Below, in pieces: positions 43,977 to 55,861 of a stretch of 64,000 nt of DNA; positions within the stretch are counted from its first letter, which is position 1; each line of letters starts with the position of its first letter. The translations under genes were made by a program, and so were the position numbers. The notes beneath the pieces were generated by a model. The model saw nothing but the letters and a program-made list of their open reading frames with translations, was not told where the DNA came from and made no database searches. Where the stretch lies: assembly GCA_014281115.1 (NCBI GenBank), contig JACONQ010000003.1, forward strand, positions 1,178,001 through 1,242,000, given 5' to 3'. This DNA is from Laburnicola sp. R22_1. Its lineage: Eukaryota > Ascomycota > Dothideomycetes > Pleosporales > Didymosphaeriaceae.

Positions 43977-45163
43977 TCACACCTTCTTACCTTGCGCGAG
44001 AAGGTCAGAGACCTTGGGTGGTAGTACGAGCATACTTCGGTCGTTGCGCTTTACAAATTCGACCACCACTTCTGCCGTCTTCTCCGGCAGATCCTCCTGG
44101 AGGAAGTGGCCTGCCGCAGGGAGTACCTGGAGCTGGAACTTACCTGGAAGATATTAGATAGTATTTCGGAATATGGGTGAACACAGCACTCACCCTGCAT
44201 CTGGCCGATCATCAACTCCTTGTCTAGCCGGTCCGTCCCCGCGAGTATAAGTAGTTTTGCGCCCTTTCCACCCAAGAACTTCGCACTCATGCCGCTAAAC
44301 CAGTTCTCCCAATATGCTTCCGTGCTGCTGAGCTCTGTCCTCCAGGCCCACCTCCCGTCTGGGGTTTGCAAAAATAGACTCGGAACGCTCGCTCTCGCGG
44401 ATTGTGGATTTCGTAGTGTCCGTGACCGTATATGCCACTCGATGGCTGATGGTAGACTCGGAAACGTCTTCGGTCGACTTGCCAGATATGCTTGCATTTG
44501 CTTGAGTGCATCCATCGCGCTCCCTTCCACCACATCTAGCACAGCATATCCTAGCAGTTTGTTCCCCAGTAATCCCGCGTTTGCAACGTGCGTGACCACC
44601 GCCCCTCCTAAGCTGTGCCCGATAAGAATCACCGTGGGCACATCTTGCCAGGCCATTTTGCTCTTTGTGAGGTGTATCATATCCACAAGATCTTGTCCCA
44701 ACAAATCTACGGATAGATTGCTGTCCACGTGTCCCTCCGCGTCCCACACTACGCTCCCATGATCTCGCGCCTCCACCGCTAATATCCCGATCTCTGGCAT
44801 GAGTTTCCGCACTTCCTTCGCAAACAAGGCAAAGCTCAGCGCTGAGCTTCCTGCGCCATGATGTAGGACGAGCAGTTGGGCCTTCGGCGTCGCGGGCGGT
44901 GTAAGGTAGATGTGGAATTTCGCGTGTGGGCTCGTCGGCGATTCTTTTCTCTCGAGATAGAATTCCTGCGCAAAGTAGTCTGACCAATGTAGCACCGGGG
45001 CAGGTCTCTGTTGGCTTGTGGGTATAACGGTGCCAGTAGAGCTCATAGAGCTGGCAGACGAGCTGTCGTCCTCGTATACATCGTTGCTCTCTTCGGTGAG
45101 GGGTGGCTCTGGGGGCAGCGACGAGAGTTTGGTTTTGGCGAAGCTTTTGGCGAGGTCAGACAT
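43977..45163 (-). CDS. PPE1: Protein phosphatase methylesterase 1
   Basis: This enzyme removes the C-terminal methyl ester of PP2A catalytic subunits, counteracting the LCMT-type methyltransferase. 378 residues in two exons: 45163-44194 and 44143-43977 (intron 50 bases). An alpha/beta-hydrolase fold is seen: HHGAGSSALSF as the oxyanion region, then LIGHSLGGAVV with Ser184 as nucleophile, YAVLDVVEGSAMDAL typical of PME-1, and a C-terminal GHFLQED supplying the catalytic His. The N-terminal 60 residues are Ser-rich and variable. Length matches fungal orthologues. Confidence 0.93.
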
Positions 45164-45708
45164 TATGGGCCGATTGGGTGGTCAGGGAGTCGGCGAGAAT
45201 GGTATCGATTGAGTGAAATGGAACGAGAGTCCGACGGCGATGTGAGAGAGGTCGCAGGTGGGGGTTTATTTCCGAGAAGACGGGGTCAGGGATCTATCAC
45301 CCGGCGATCTAGCGAGGGAAGGTGCCGCCACTGCCTTTCGTGTCTCCTGCAAACTGTCATAACTACCTAGGTACACGATCTTGAATATCACGGGAAGGTG
45401 ACGATGGTCATGAATTGATGTCGACGTAAAGGCGGCACCTCCGCGGCGGCCAGTCTGCCGCGTGCTTTGATCAGCCCCCTTGTCACCCACCACTGGCTCG
45501 CTCGACAACCATGACGTCGATCCGTCGCCTTAGCGCCGTTCCGATCACCAGATAGTTGATCGCCCCTCCGCTCATGTTTCCTGCAGACACGAGAACTGTA
45601 TCGCTCCCTGCGATATAAATCTCTCGATCTTGCTTCATCTACCCTCTTCCTTTGTACTCGGAAGTTCTGTTATCGGGTCCGAAGCTCTCTGAGCTTGCAC
45701 CACCCGAC
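45164..45708. promoter_or_regulatory. Promoter region between divergent genes
   Basis: A 545-base region serving PPE1 (left) and the membrane hydrolase-like gene (right). A candidate TATA-like TATAAA lies near 45613. No CGG-N3-CCG palindrome was noticed. Confidence 0.35.
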
Positions 45709-47421
45709 ATGTGGGGAACCAAAACACCGCGCGGGGAAGATGGCGAGCCCATATCACGAGACGACGGTGCAGCTTCGATAGATGCCCCAAGAAGCACGCA
45801 AAGTGTGCGTTCGGCACGGAGAGCAGATTACGACACGCGCCATGAGCCGACTGAAAGGACGAGACTGCTCGACGATGGACGACGACCGTACAACTCAGAT
45901 GGCCATCTTGATCCTGACGATCCAGCAGTAAGCTTGTTATGCTTCCTGAACATGCAATCAATGCTAGATATATGCTAGGTGTCTCCGTACAATCTCTGGT
46001 CTGTCCGATTCCTCCGCTACTTTACCATCCTCCTCTTGATGGTCACCTGTCTCTGGTGGACACTTCTCTTGATATCCATCTTCATCTCTCCGCCGGGCAT
46101 GAACTCTCGCGGCAGCGGCTTCTTTGACTTTGCGTTCACCTGTCTCACCATCGGCAACCTCCTCGTTGCTATCATCTTCTTCGCCGCACCCGCGAAAGCT
46201 CTACGCATCACGACCGCTGTCATCGCAGGCTTCCTTATCATCGATATGATCCTTATCCTGGCTGTTCCCAGTATACGACTTGAAGAAGGCTGGATGGGCA
46301 TCGCATCAGTAGTCTGGGCAGTGCTCATCGCAATATGGTGCATCTTGACGGACAGAGTTGTTGCATGGGGCAAGAAAGAGGAGGAGGAACGTCTCACGGG
46401 CCGTCCGGAAACTCGTCGTACGCTGAAGGAATGGCTGGCAGTCCTTCTGGCTACCATCCTAACCGTTATCTTCGTCGTCATCGTCATCCTCATGACGGGC
46501 ACGCTGAGTCTCCGAGCACGAGACGCTACACTGAAAATGTACGGCGACCGTGTCCTCGTCGATGGTGATAAATACGCCGTGCATTTCGGGTGCATGGGCG
46601 ATGTCACTTACACCGATGGCAAGAAAGACCCTACCATTCTCTTAGAAGCCGGCGAAGAACCCTCAGAATACGACTTCGAACATTGGGCCTACAATGCCGT
46701 CCAGAACGGCACCATCTCTCGCTACTGCTATTGGGACCGCCCCGGCTATGCATGGTCCGACAATGCGCCCTCGCCGCACTCAGCAGGCATGTCCGCCGAA
46801 GCCCTCTCCGAAGCCCTGGCCAAGGCTGGTGAAGAGGGACCCTGGATTATTGTCTCTGCTGGCACAGGCAGTATTGTGAGCCGCATCTTCAGCTCAAGGC
46901 ATCTGAAGCAGGTCACCGGCCTAATGCTCATCGATCCTATGCACGAGGATCTCCTCCACCGCATTGGCAATCCCACTCGAGGCTTCGTCCTTTGGAGTTT
47001 GGGTATCATCTCACCTCTCGGAATCACACGTCTAGCGGGTGCCATATTCAAGGGGCGTACGCGGCAGGATCGCGTGTACGGCCGCAACGCATACCAAGGC
47101 GGGAAATACATCAAAGCGCAACTGCAAGAGAACCTCGTTGCCGATTCGTTCTCCAAGAACGAAGTCGTGTCAGCACGAAATATCCAGAGCGAGGATACGC
47201 CGCTGGTTATTATAAGCAGTGCGATCGAGTGCAAGGTCGACCGGGAGTGGGAGCGCAAGCAGAGAGATTTGACTAAGCTGACGGAGAACCTGATCGGATG
47301 GGATGTGGTCAACAAAGCACCGCATCAGGTTTGGAGGACGTTTGACGGGAGGGAGGTCATGGAGAAGAGGTTGAAAGAGCTCGTAAAGGCAGCGGGGAAG
47401 ATCGAGGTGCCGGCGGCCTGA
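45709..47421 (+). CDS. Fungal integral membrane alpha/beta-hydrolase-like protein
   Basis: 553 residues in two exons (45709-45927 and 45979-47421, intron 51 bases). An Arg/Asp-rich cytosolic N-terminus precedes four or five hydrophobic helices (about 80-200, such as TILLLMVTCLWWTLLLISIF and LAVLLATILTVIFVVIVIL). A lumenal or exposed hydrolase-like domain follows, with YCYWDRPGYAWSD and a predicted lid. At the nucleophile elbow the expected GxSxG reads SAGTGS (residues 366-371), so the usual Ser is replaced by Thr at that point. It may be catalytically inactive or use another residue. Orthologues are commonly labelled mitochondrial integral membrane protein; the location is not proven here. 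The start is the only in-frame ATG upstream of the helices. Confidence 0.8.
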
Positions 47422-47779
47422 GGGACGATAACACACCAGATGTTCGAATTGTAATATGGTGAGATTATTCGAATTAGTACATAATGTTTGATTTGGAGGG
47501 TAGGGCGGCGGTTCAAGTGTGGTTGTTCTATTCTCGGTCATGCGTACATGCAGGGAGTTATTGGTCGGCTGTTAATATCGAGCATTGGAAAAGTAATACG
47601 CAGGTTGATGCGTTGAGATTGATATGGGTTATTAACACCCATGGAACTTGATACTCTCCTATTGATACAGTATACACAGTATCGTACAGCCCAACCCAGC
47701 AGCTCACCTCTGATATACAATTGTTTCTTCGTAGTCTTGCAACCTCCACCTCTCTTATCCCAACATAGACTGCCTAGAT
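47422..47779. other. Convergent 3' spacer
   Basis: An AT-rich spacer between the membrane hydrolase-like gene and the mitochondrial ribosomal gene. No feature was recognised. Confidence 0.5.
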
Positions 47780-48576
47780 CTAGCCCATAGCCGTCAAGAA
47801 ATTCCTCTCTTTAATGTCAGCCCTCCTCTTTCCTCTCATCGCCTTCGTCAGCTCCCCTCTCGCCTCACGGGCTTTCACCGCAGCTTCCACCGACCCATCA
47901 CCTGCCGGTAGATCAATCGTCTGCTCATATATAGGGACCTTCGGGACAAGCATCTCCGGGTTCGCGAGTTGTTCTTTGCGTAGACGCTTCGCTGCTAGAC
48001 GACGCTGCTTCTTCGATTTGGCTGGGCGCGTGTGTTAGCTGGTTACAAACAGCAATATACAAATCATGGCAGTAGTGCATGCATAGGGGTTGAAGTGGAA
48101 CCAGCGATGGATGTCTTACAGAAAAGATCTCCCGCAGCAGCGCCCTCCCCCTTCTTCTCCTGTCTCTCAAGGATACTCCACAGCCACTCGGGATACTCCT
48201 CGTCCGGCAACGCAACCGGATCCTGTCTGTCCTTCAGGAAGTTGAGCCCCTTGAGCGGCGTCCCAGCAGGCACGGAGCTGCGCACGAGCGGCGCGGCTTT
48301 CTTCTCCGCTGCGGCGGCTGCAGCTTTCTTCAGGCCGGGAGCCGCGGCGGGCGTTGTAGGCTCGCTGAAAGGTTGCGCGGCGGAGGTCGATGTCGCTGCT
48401 GGAGGAGTATGCGAGGAAGAGGAGGAGTCTTGGCGCGGTGCGGGTGCTGATGCTGTAGAGACGGGGGTTGCGTTGCGGAGGGTTGGGGCGATGGAGAAGG
48501 CTCGAGAGGCGGTTGTTGGGCGTGGTAGCGGTGGCTGCGCGCGAGATGCTGCGCGGAGGCAGCTTCGGCAGATCAT
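47780..48576 (-). CDS. MRPL37: Mitochondrial large ribosomal subunit protein YmL37 (mL54)
   Basis: A component of the mitochondrial 54S subunit; 232 residues in two exons (48576-48120 and 48021-47780, intron 98 bases, longer than most here). The N-terminus is Arg/Ala-rich with no acidic residues, a mitochondrial presequence. An Ala/Pro/Ser linker follows. The family core is clear: [29 protein letters not shown], then after the splice [16 protein letters not shown] and a C-terminal basic tail ending [14 protein letters not shown]. Length is slightly above the yeast protein because of the linker. Confidence 0.9.
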
Positions 48577-48758
48577 GGTGGGTGTGGGAAGTGTGTAATG
48601 GGAGTCTCGTGCGATGGGTATGTTGGTGCCAAAAGTTGTAGATCGCGTCGGATGGGTCGGGGGATAGTTTTGCCGACGCCTGTATGAGATTTATTTAATC
48701 GAACCGTCTTCGCCACTTCTCAACGCAACATCTCAACTAGGCATCGTCATCCTTCAGT
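48577..48758. promoter_or_regulatory. Compact divergent promoter
   Basis: A 182-base spacer between divergent ATGs of the MRPL37-like gene and the F-box-like gene. Confidence 0.35.
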
Positions 48759-49794
48759 ATGTCAAGCCTGCCGGTTTCGATAAATGCCCTCGCAGAGAAG
48801 ACTTCATCCTTGAGCGTTTCGCGCGAGCCGATGTCCTCCATTGAGAACCTATTCTACCGACTTCCCCTGGAGCTAAGGCAAGATGTCTACCGTCTTCTCT
48901 TGGTGGAGTCCAATTCGGTGGAATTTCGCTTGGTTGTGGACCCAGCAGGGCCCATTTCCATCCTCAATAAGCTTCGAGAATGGGATAAAGACATATCGGA
49001 AGGTTAGTGTTTGTGTCCGAAAGGCATACAAGAGATGAACTGATTTGGACTCTTCACACGAATAGAAGCAGGAATCTTTCTGAGTCGCTTCGTCTTTGTC
49101 TTCATGAGCAACCGTGAGATACCCAAGCCAAACGCAATGCATTCGAGCCCTTTGCTGATCGCACCTCGATTTTGCAGGTGAGCCCCGTCGGCCTTTATAT
49201 GCAGCCGTTCGCCAGGGATTGCCGGTCGCGATTCGCCAACACATCACAAAGGTGTTCATACCGAACTTCACTCTGCAAGACATGCGACGTCCCGACGGTG
49301 AAGAAGACGCTCCTTCACGCACCGACCGAATATCTACCTCGTCAGGCATTCTTCTACTCTGCTCGACGTGCCCGTCAATGAAGCGATTAGACCTAGAACT
49401 TGACGTGGTTGAATGCTTAGGCCTTTACCTATCCGACACGCCTATGCGTGATATAAGAAGGCTCAGATATTGGCGTCCAATGCATAGATACCAGTCGTCC
49501 CGTGGTGATGGTATCACCGGTATCATGCACTATCTTCAGTCTCTTACTACATGTAAGTCACCCAACTATACAATATGTAGGTTAGGAGAATGCTTATACT
49601 CTACTCACATAGTCAAGGGCATCAGAGATATGGATATCCGTATATACTGGAAGACTCAAAATCCTAGGGTTGGGGGATACTTCTTGTGGCTTGAGGATAT
49701 GGAAAACGAGCTGGAAAGCCTAATGGAAGAGGATGTTCTCAAAGAATTACGGGATAGAATCCCGGCGAAGAGCATCGAAGGATATCATCTTTAG
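48759..49794 (+). CDS. F-box/2EXR-like fungal protein of unknown function
   Basis: The N-terminal FYRLPLELRQDVYRLLLVE resembles the F-box-like start of fungal 2EXR-type proteins (LPxELRxxIY). No other domain is recognised. Preferred exons are 48759-49002, 49066-49113, 49178-49552 and 49613-49794. The second exon is only 48 bases. The last intron (49553-49612) is 60 bases, has consensus ends and no stop, so skipping its removal adds 20 residues: 282 residues if spliced, 302 if retained. The middle contains KRLDLELDVVECLGLYL and the end is acidic and helical. Family members are numerous and lineage-specific. Confidence 0.65.
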
Positions 49795-51673
49795 ATGCAT
49801 ATGGCCTTGCGAAATGAACCATGAGTCTAAGGCGTATGGCCGTACCTAGAGACCTAGAGGATATGGCCAGAAAAGACAGACTGAAAGATATGGTACGGTA
49901 TCTATTCGAATACTCGGGAGTTTCCGAACGGTTCTAACAATGGTTGGTTGACCTGCGAGAAGACATGGACTGGAGCGAATACTTTTATGATGAGTAAAGT
50001 TTCGAGAAGGGAGAAGTGCTCCATTGTTTCGTTATCCTCTGTGTATTAAATAAGAATGATCTACTCTTCGTTTTCTTAGTTTCATCGGCGCTGGATTCTG
50101 ACATTAAAACTTTTAAAAAAAAAGTTCAATGCACGGACAACCCGCTTATAGTTAATATCTAGTGTATGTTATATAAAACTACATAATCCCACCACTGTAT
50201 TTAAAGTAGATAATAGTGAAAACTTGCAGCTTTGTACATAGGCAAAGTCTTAAGTAGCTTACGCTAAGGTTATACACAAGTTAGGCAACACGACCATGCT
50301 AACAACCTAACGTCCATCGTTTTATTGTCCACTGTTATAGCGCTTCCTATTAACAAACCTATCTAAATCATAGGTTGTTTTATGCTCGGAGGGTCTTTGA
50401 AGACTTGGACAAGTCGAGTTGTGAAAGGTAATTGTCTCCACGTGCTGCCATTTAAACATCTATCTACGCATGTGCGATGCGAAATCCTCTGCAAGAACAT
50501 GAAGAAAATCTCGACCAATTTTGACTACCCAAGGTAATCTTTTTAAGCCCCAAGAGAGCAGCGCAGATCCCCCCATCGCGATTGTAGACATCCATTTTAA
50601 TCGACCTTAGCGTCGTGCGACGAGATAGTTTCTCCTTATATACCTTTTAGAACTGTTATTGCTTACCTTAGGAGGTATATAGAGACATGAACGCACAGTC
50701 AAACGTCGCTCTAGGAAACTAGACATAACCAGCGTTAGAAAACTTTTTTAGTCCAACGCATGAGTAACAGTAAGTGAGAAGAAAGGAAAAAAGAGAAGGA
50801 GAGATACCCTCTCTTCTTATATCTTTTTCAGAATCGTTATTCCTTACAAAAAATAGCGCCGCAAGACTCGACAGCACAGCCTCGGCAATGTTGATGATAA
50901 TTGATAACGATTTTGCATGGTAAATCTCTTCGTCGCGCTACCCTCGGTAGCATGATCAAACCACACCATGTTTGGCCTCACGGGACGTCCCTATAGTATG
51001 CATGATCATGCATTCGACCGGGGCAAATTCCTTAAATGTGTAGATTATAGTGCTTTTTAAATCTCTACATAATTACTCAACGCCATCGCGTCTCCTTGCC
51101 GGTTTTTTTAGTAGACTCGGTAGTCAGCCCGCTACAGAAAAGCCACATGAGATGCATGCAGCGAAATTTTTAGTCTTGCCCAAATGTCGTAGTAGTGAGA
51201 AGAAAAGATGAACGACCCAAGCGAGGGAATTATAAATATTTATATCTCTCTTAATGGGACGAAGGCACGTGGATCCCAAAATTGGCATCGGACCCGAAGG
51301 GCAGAAAAGTGAGGGAGATAAATAAGTCACAATGCAATTCCACAACCAGCACGTTTAGTTTCAAACACGAGGAACAACTTGTTGCACCAAAATGACAAAT
51401 AGTTAGAGGCATAATATCTGAACAAGATGTGACTGAACATCCAAAAGTTCTCATTATAAACTCGTGTTCCATCGCGTAAAGCGAGTCTATCTATCTTTGG
51501 GTTAAGACATAGGTATCTCTGTCCACTACTCCAACTCCAATACCCAATAATGCATATCCAATACACGCCCAGAATGTGTATGTTCCGTGTTTCCGTGTAT
51601 GCCAAATTACCGCTGATGCAATTGCTTCCAAGTAACACACTTTTCATCGCATAGGACCCACCGCCAAAGCAAT
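49795..51673. other. AT-rich island without genes
   Basis: About 1.9 kb, clearly more AT-rich than the flanks, with stops in all frames and many TTTTT/AAAAA tracts. A diverged duplicated segment (listed separately) lies inside. No transposase, reverse transcriptase or RNA gene is recognisable. It may be an old, RIP-mutated transposon remnant, but this rests on composition alone. Confidence 0.5.
50629..50848. repeat. Diverged direct repeat pair
   Basis: The segment around 50632-50670 (CTCCTTATATACC then TTAGAACTGTTATTGCTTAC) recurs in degraded form around 50810-50848 (CTTCTTATATCT then TTCAGAATCGTTATTCCTTAC), same orientation, about 180 bases apart. The differences are mixed substitutions. 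Confidence 0.45.
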
Positions 51674-53004
51674 TTAGGGGCCGCCTTTTGGCACCTGACG
51701 GATGTCCTGCAAGCTCCGTACTCTCACCTGTAAGATGACATATTTCGCAATTTTCGGGTCGTACACGCCCGTCACATCAAGCGTCATCTTCGCTTTGTCG
51801 CCAATGAGTTCTACCAAGCCAGATACAATGAACGTTCCCCGAGGCGGTTGTACAATAATAGGTCTGGAGTGTTTTCGGAGCATCATGCGAAAATAGGAGG
51901 TGTCCATGGTTGGCACTTTCGTAGGGTCTGGGAGCGAGAATCCCAAGCGCTCAAGGGCAGGATGTCCTGATTGCGATGGTGAAGCAGTGGGTTGCTTCTC
52001 AGCGTCACCTGCTGCGGATGGTGCCGGTGGGGGTGCGGACGTAGAGTGAGTAGCAGGTGTTGACGCTGGCGACATGGGCGTGGACGATGACGATGTTGCG
52101 ACTCCTGTGAGTGCACCCTGAGCCGTCGGTGGCTTGGGGGTATGCTCCCAGCCCATGTAGGCTTTGAGGTCCCGCCACGAGGCATATACCCTCCTCTTCG
52201 TATCATAGTAAATCGAATTAGCGACCGCTGTCGGAACGAGAACATGGGTCAATCGCTGGTGGTGCATTTGGTCGACCGGTCGCGTAGATTTTCTGAGATT
52301 AAGTTCTTCCGTGAGCTCATAACCGGGGCGCTCGTACTCTTGCGGTGGTCCGTCTGGAAAGCGAAGCTCTATCCAGATGCTGCCCTTCGAAGGGTCGATC
52401 TTCCCAAGACGCCTGGCGTACACTGGGCTCTTCGCAGCGAGGCTGCGCACTATTGCCACGAGCTCACTTCTTATTTTGTCGACTCGCTGCCGGTCAGGCG
52501 CTAGTCGAACGAATTCTTGCCATTCTGGATCTGAACCTCTGTAGAACGTCTGCGGTTTGCGTCGCGAAAAGCCGGTGGGAAAGAAAAGCAGACCATCGTC
52601 GTCGACCTCTTCAGCATCCCGCTCTTCGCCTTCACCCTCTGCAGGCTCTCCCCCCTCATCCTCATTGCTGTCCTTTGCGCCTTCTGGATCTGTCTTTGGC
52701 CGTCGAACACGCCGGACCAGCTGTGGTTCTTCTTCGTCCTCGAGCTCCTCATCGAGCCAATTGAAGAACTGATATGCGGCTACAGCAGCAACTGTAGTGC
52801 CTATAAGACGCCTGTACGGAAGTCAGATATTGCGGGGCGTTTGGTATGGTAGACTCACGACCGAGTGAAGAAGCGTTTCCTTATGCGCACCCGTTGGATG
52901 CGGATGGTCTCGTGGCCATTGCGAGCCGCCGACTTGACGATTTCTGACGTCGGAGTGCGCCTGAACAGCGAGAAGCTCCTCCGCAGGACCTGTGCCTTGA
53001 ACAT
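51674..53004 (-). CDS. Predicted mitochondrial membrane protein, fungal, unknown function
   Basis: 427 residues in two exons: 53004-52859 and 52811-51674 (intron 47 bases). The N-terminus (FKAQVLRRSFSLFRRTP) is rich in Arg, Ser and Phe without acids, as in mitochondrial presequences. A hydrophobic segment LIGTTVAAVAAYQFFNWL near residue 50-68 could be an inner-membrane anchor. It is followed by a very acidic stretch (DEELEDEEE), then a helical region, a Ser/Pro/Ala linker near residue 270-330, and a final domain with RPIIVQPPRGTFIVSGLVELIGDKAKMT. I do not recognise a named family. Orthologues are expected in other filamentous ascomycetes. Confidence 0.7.
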
Positions 53005-53341
53005 GGTCCCGGGGCCGGCGGCAACGCGGGGGACAGCTGCAGCTACCGTGGGTCGAGAGCGGCGGGCGTGAACATGGGGTCGTGGGTGAGGAGGGAGAGC
53101 AGGCAAGATTAAGATCTCACAGGCTATTATCCTAGTAGTGATAACTAGCGAATGGGGGGGATAATGTGTGCGACAATGTGTGCAGAAGCGCAGTGAATGC
53201 TGCCACTGGTTCGGAATGCGTCTGGAACTGTCGGGCAAAAGTCCGGCAAGTTCCGTGGGTCGCAGCTTCCCTTGAACTACCTACTACCTAGTACCTACGT
53301 CGCAGCCCCAACCCAACGTCCGATCCATCACGCCCACCACC
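53005..53341. promoter_or_regulatory. Divergent promoter region
   Basis: A 337-base spacer between the mitochondrial protein gene and the Vps3844-like gene, with tandem CTACCTA-type short repeats at about 53275-53298 near the right start. Confidence 0.35.
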
Positions 53342-54660
53342 ATGAAGCTGTCCTGGGGCTTCGTCGCCTCGTCGCTATGCTGCGCAGCGTCTGCTGCACG
53401 GGAAGGACATGTGTACATTTACGATGCCGTACGCAGAGCCTCGCCACAGACACCCTCGACCGTGGACCCAGAAACGGCGCGATTGATCCTGGCCCAGCGC
53501 CTCGGCCTGTCGCGCTTTCATTCGATAAAAAACCCCAGTGAAGAGACGCTGGAGCAGATCAACGCATTTGGAGGAAGACAGCAGAAGCTCTTTGGTGGGG
53601 AGGACCCGGACAGGACCCAGGCACACGTATTGGTGTGGATGGAAGACGTGGAAGATGCCGAAGGTATGCATAGCCAGAACGATGAGAAGAGTGCAAGGCT
53701 AACACGGCTGCAGCCATCATCAGGCACCCAGAGATGTGGTCGTCGAGCTTCACGATAGCGAATCCCCCGCCGGCATCTGACAACGAGCGCCTAATCCAGG
53801 ACATGATCCAACAAGCCGAATCCCTGCCCCCGAGGGCAGATCCCAAAGGCACCACGTACAAGTCCATCATGGATATCGATGGCATCTTGTCAAACCTTGA
53901 GGAGCCCAAGGTCTCCAATGACTACCTCTCCGTTCTCCACCTGGATGTCCTCGAAGCGGACAAGACCCTCAAGTATGGCCCAGAGACGCTATCTACGGTG
54001 CTATCAAGCCTTCAGTTGTGTACTGCGCACGTTCAAGAGGAGGGTTATGCGATCACTCTGGTCGTCATGCCGCCATTGTCCTCACACTCCAAGCGTGCCA
54101 TCCAACCCTACGGCAGCTATGATCTCCCGTCCAACCTACAAGCCCGCCGTGAGCCCACCGAAGCTCCCATTTCCCTGTCCGCTGTCAAGCCCGCTACTTA
54201 TCCCAACAGCGCCGTGGCTGATCTCGAAGATTTCCCCGTTGTTACTCAGGCCGACAGTGGCAATAACACTACCCCTCCTCTCGGCGTCCTCCCGCGCTGC
54301 TTTGATTCCGAATCTGCCTGCGCCAAGGCAACAAATCAGTGTACGGGCCATGGCAAATGCTCGCTGATCTCCAAGGGCGAGAAAGGCAGCAAGGGCCGAA
54401 CCAATTGCTACGGTTGCGTCTGCAAGCCTACCGTTGTGGATAAGGGTGACACGGGCATGGAGCAGCACAAGAAGACTACGTACTGGGGAGGACCTGCGTG
54501 CCAGAAGGAGGATATCTCGATTCCGTTCTGGCTATTCGTAAGTAGCGGTGTTATGTTCGCCTTCTTGATCTCTGGTGGGATCGGTCTGCTGTACTCTGTG
54601 GGCAGCGAGGAGTTACCGAGCGTAATCGGTGCTGGTGTCAGTGGTCCGTCAAGGAAGTAG
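53342..54660 (+). CDS. Vps3844/DUF3844 ER membrane protein
   Basis: 422 residues in two exons (53342-53663 and 53714-54660, intron 50 bases). A cleavable signal peptide (MKLSWGFVASSLCCAASAA) leads to a lumenal domain with YDAVRRASPQTPSTVDPETARLILAQRLGLSRFH. The C-terminal part is the DUF3844 EGF-like module with ordered cysteines (CFDSESACAKATNQCTGHG, CYGCVCKP, GPACQKED), then one transmembrane helix (FWLFVSSGVMFAFLISGGIG) and a short cytosolic tail ending in SGPSRK. The fungal family is annotated as vacuolar sorting/Vps3844; the role is inferred from the family. The type I topology is clear. Confidence 0.87.
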
Positions 54661-55056
54661 GAGGTGAAAGAGCTGAGGTTACAAGCGAGATTTAGGAGTA
54701 GAGGATTGTATATCTGGTGTACGACAAGGTTTCTTTATGTTGGAGCGGGAACAGCGTGTATCATACTGGCTGGCCTTGAGTCGCTGTGGGTAATGGCGTT
54801 ATAGCATTGCAAATGAAACACATAAAGATATTCGTAACGAGGCAGTTGGGTGGTTGAATGACGTTGTTACAAAAGCTGAGCATCTCAAGCGCCTCCTGGG
54901 TGGCACCACCTGGTGCCCACGACACCTCAACGCCGGCAATGCAATGTGAGAGCGATTCTAACCTTCCTATCCGCCAACTCTTGGATCTCCTCGAGCAGTC
55001 CTGTGTTCAAGTGTTCGCAACATTTGGGCGATGTACTGGACCCTCTGTCAACTCTT
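54661..55056. other. Convergent 3' spacer
   Basis: The 3' flanks of the Vps3844-like and SEC66-like genes; nothing further is seen. Confidence 0.5.
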
Positions 55057-55861
55057 TCAACGCTTCCCCTTCTTCTTCTTGCCCTTGCCTCCCTTCTCGG
55101 CAGGACCGCCGCTCTCTACTAGCACAGCATCATCGTCGCTACCAATCTTGCTGCCTTTCACACTCCCGGCCATGCTTCCAGCCACGCTTCCGGCGGTACT
55201 GCTCTCGGTCGGGCTCTTGAGTTTTTCGTCGTCCAGCTCCTTCATGAAGTCGCTCTGGATCTCTGACTTGCGCTTGTTCCACCACTCCTTCTGAGACTCT
55301 GTTGTTGAGAGTATGTCGGAGAGGCGCTCGCGGAGTTGCGTGTTCTGCGATAGTTCGGAAGCGGACTGGAAGATAGTTTGACCCCAGTTGGGAGCGAAGG
55401 CGTTGGCCTGTTCGTTGTTAGTTGGTCCAAGTTTAACAGTCCGGAAAGTGATTATGTAAAGGTACCTCGTTCACAACGTCCCTGAGTTCTTCCTCAATTT
55501 CCTTTTCGGCGCGCTGGAATCGCTGCCACAAATCGTCCCCGACGCTTCCCCTCTGCAGCAAGACCTGTAACGCCTGCTTTTGATTCCGCACCTGCATAAT
55601 GCGGCTAATGTCCTCAGCGGCGCGGCGCAACAATGCAGCCTTTAAGATACTATCCGGAACCGGGGGGTCTTCGATGTGGAGTAGTGAGAGATAGATGTTG
55701 CGTTGGAGGTGCGGCGGGAACCATGGTTCGAGAGACGCAGCCTTCACGGCCTTGCGCTTGATGTAGATGTTGCTGAAGGTATATAGGGAGCCGACGAGAA
55801 TGAATATGTAGGCGATGGGCACGGCGAGCATAACCCAGTCGACGGCATCGAAGGGCCACAT
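55057..55861 (-). CDS. SEC66: Sec66/Sec71-like subunit of the post-translational translocon
   Basis: An ER membrane protein of the Sec62/63 complex that supports post-translational import. 248 residues in two exons: 55861-55466 and 55407-55057 (intron 58 bases). A short lumenal N-terminus precedes one TM helix (VMLAVPIAYIFILVGSLYTF). The cytosolic domain has EPWFPPHLQRNIYLSLL and KAALLRRAAEDISRIMQVRNQKQALQVLLQRGSVGDDLW, both strong Sec66 signatures. The C-terminus is a Ser/Gly-rich linker ending in a Lys-rich tail. Length is typical. Confidence 0.9.
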
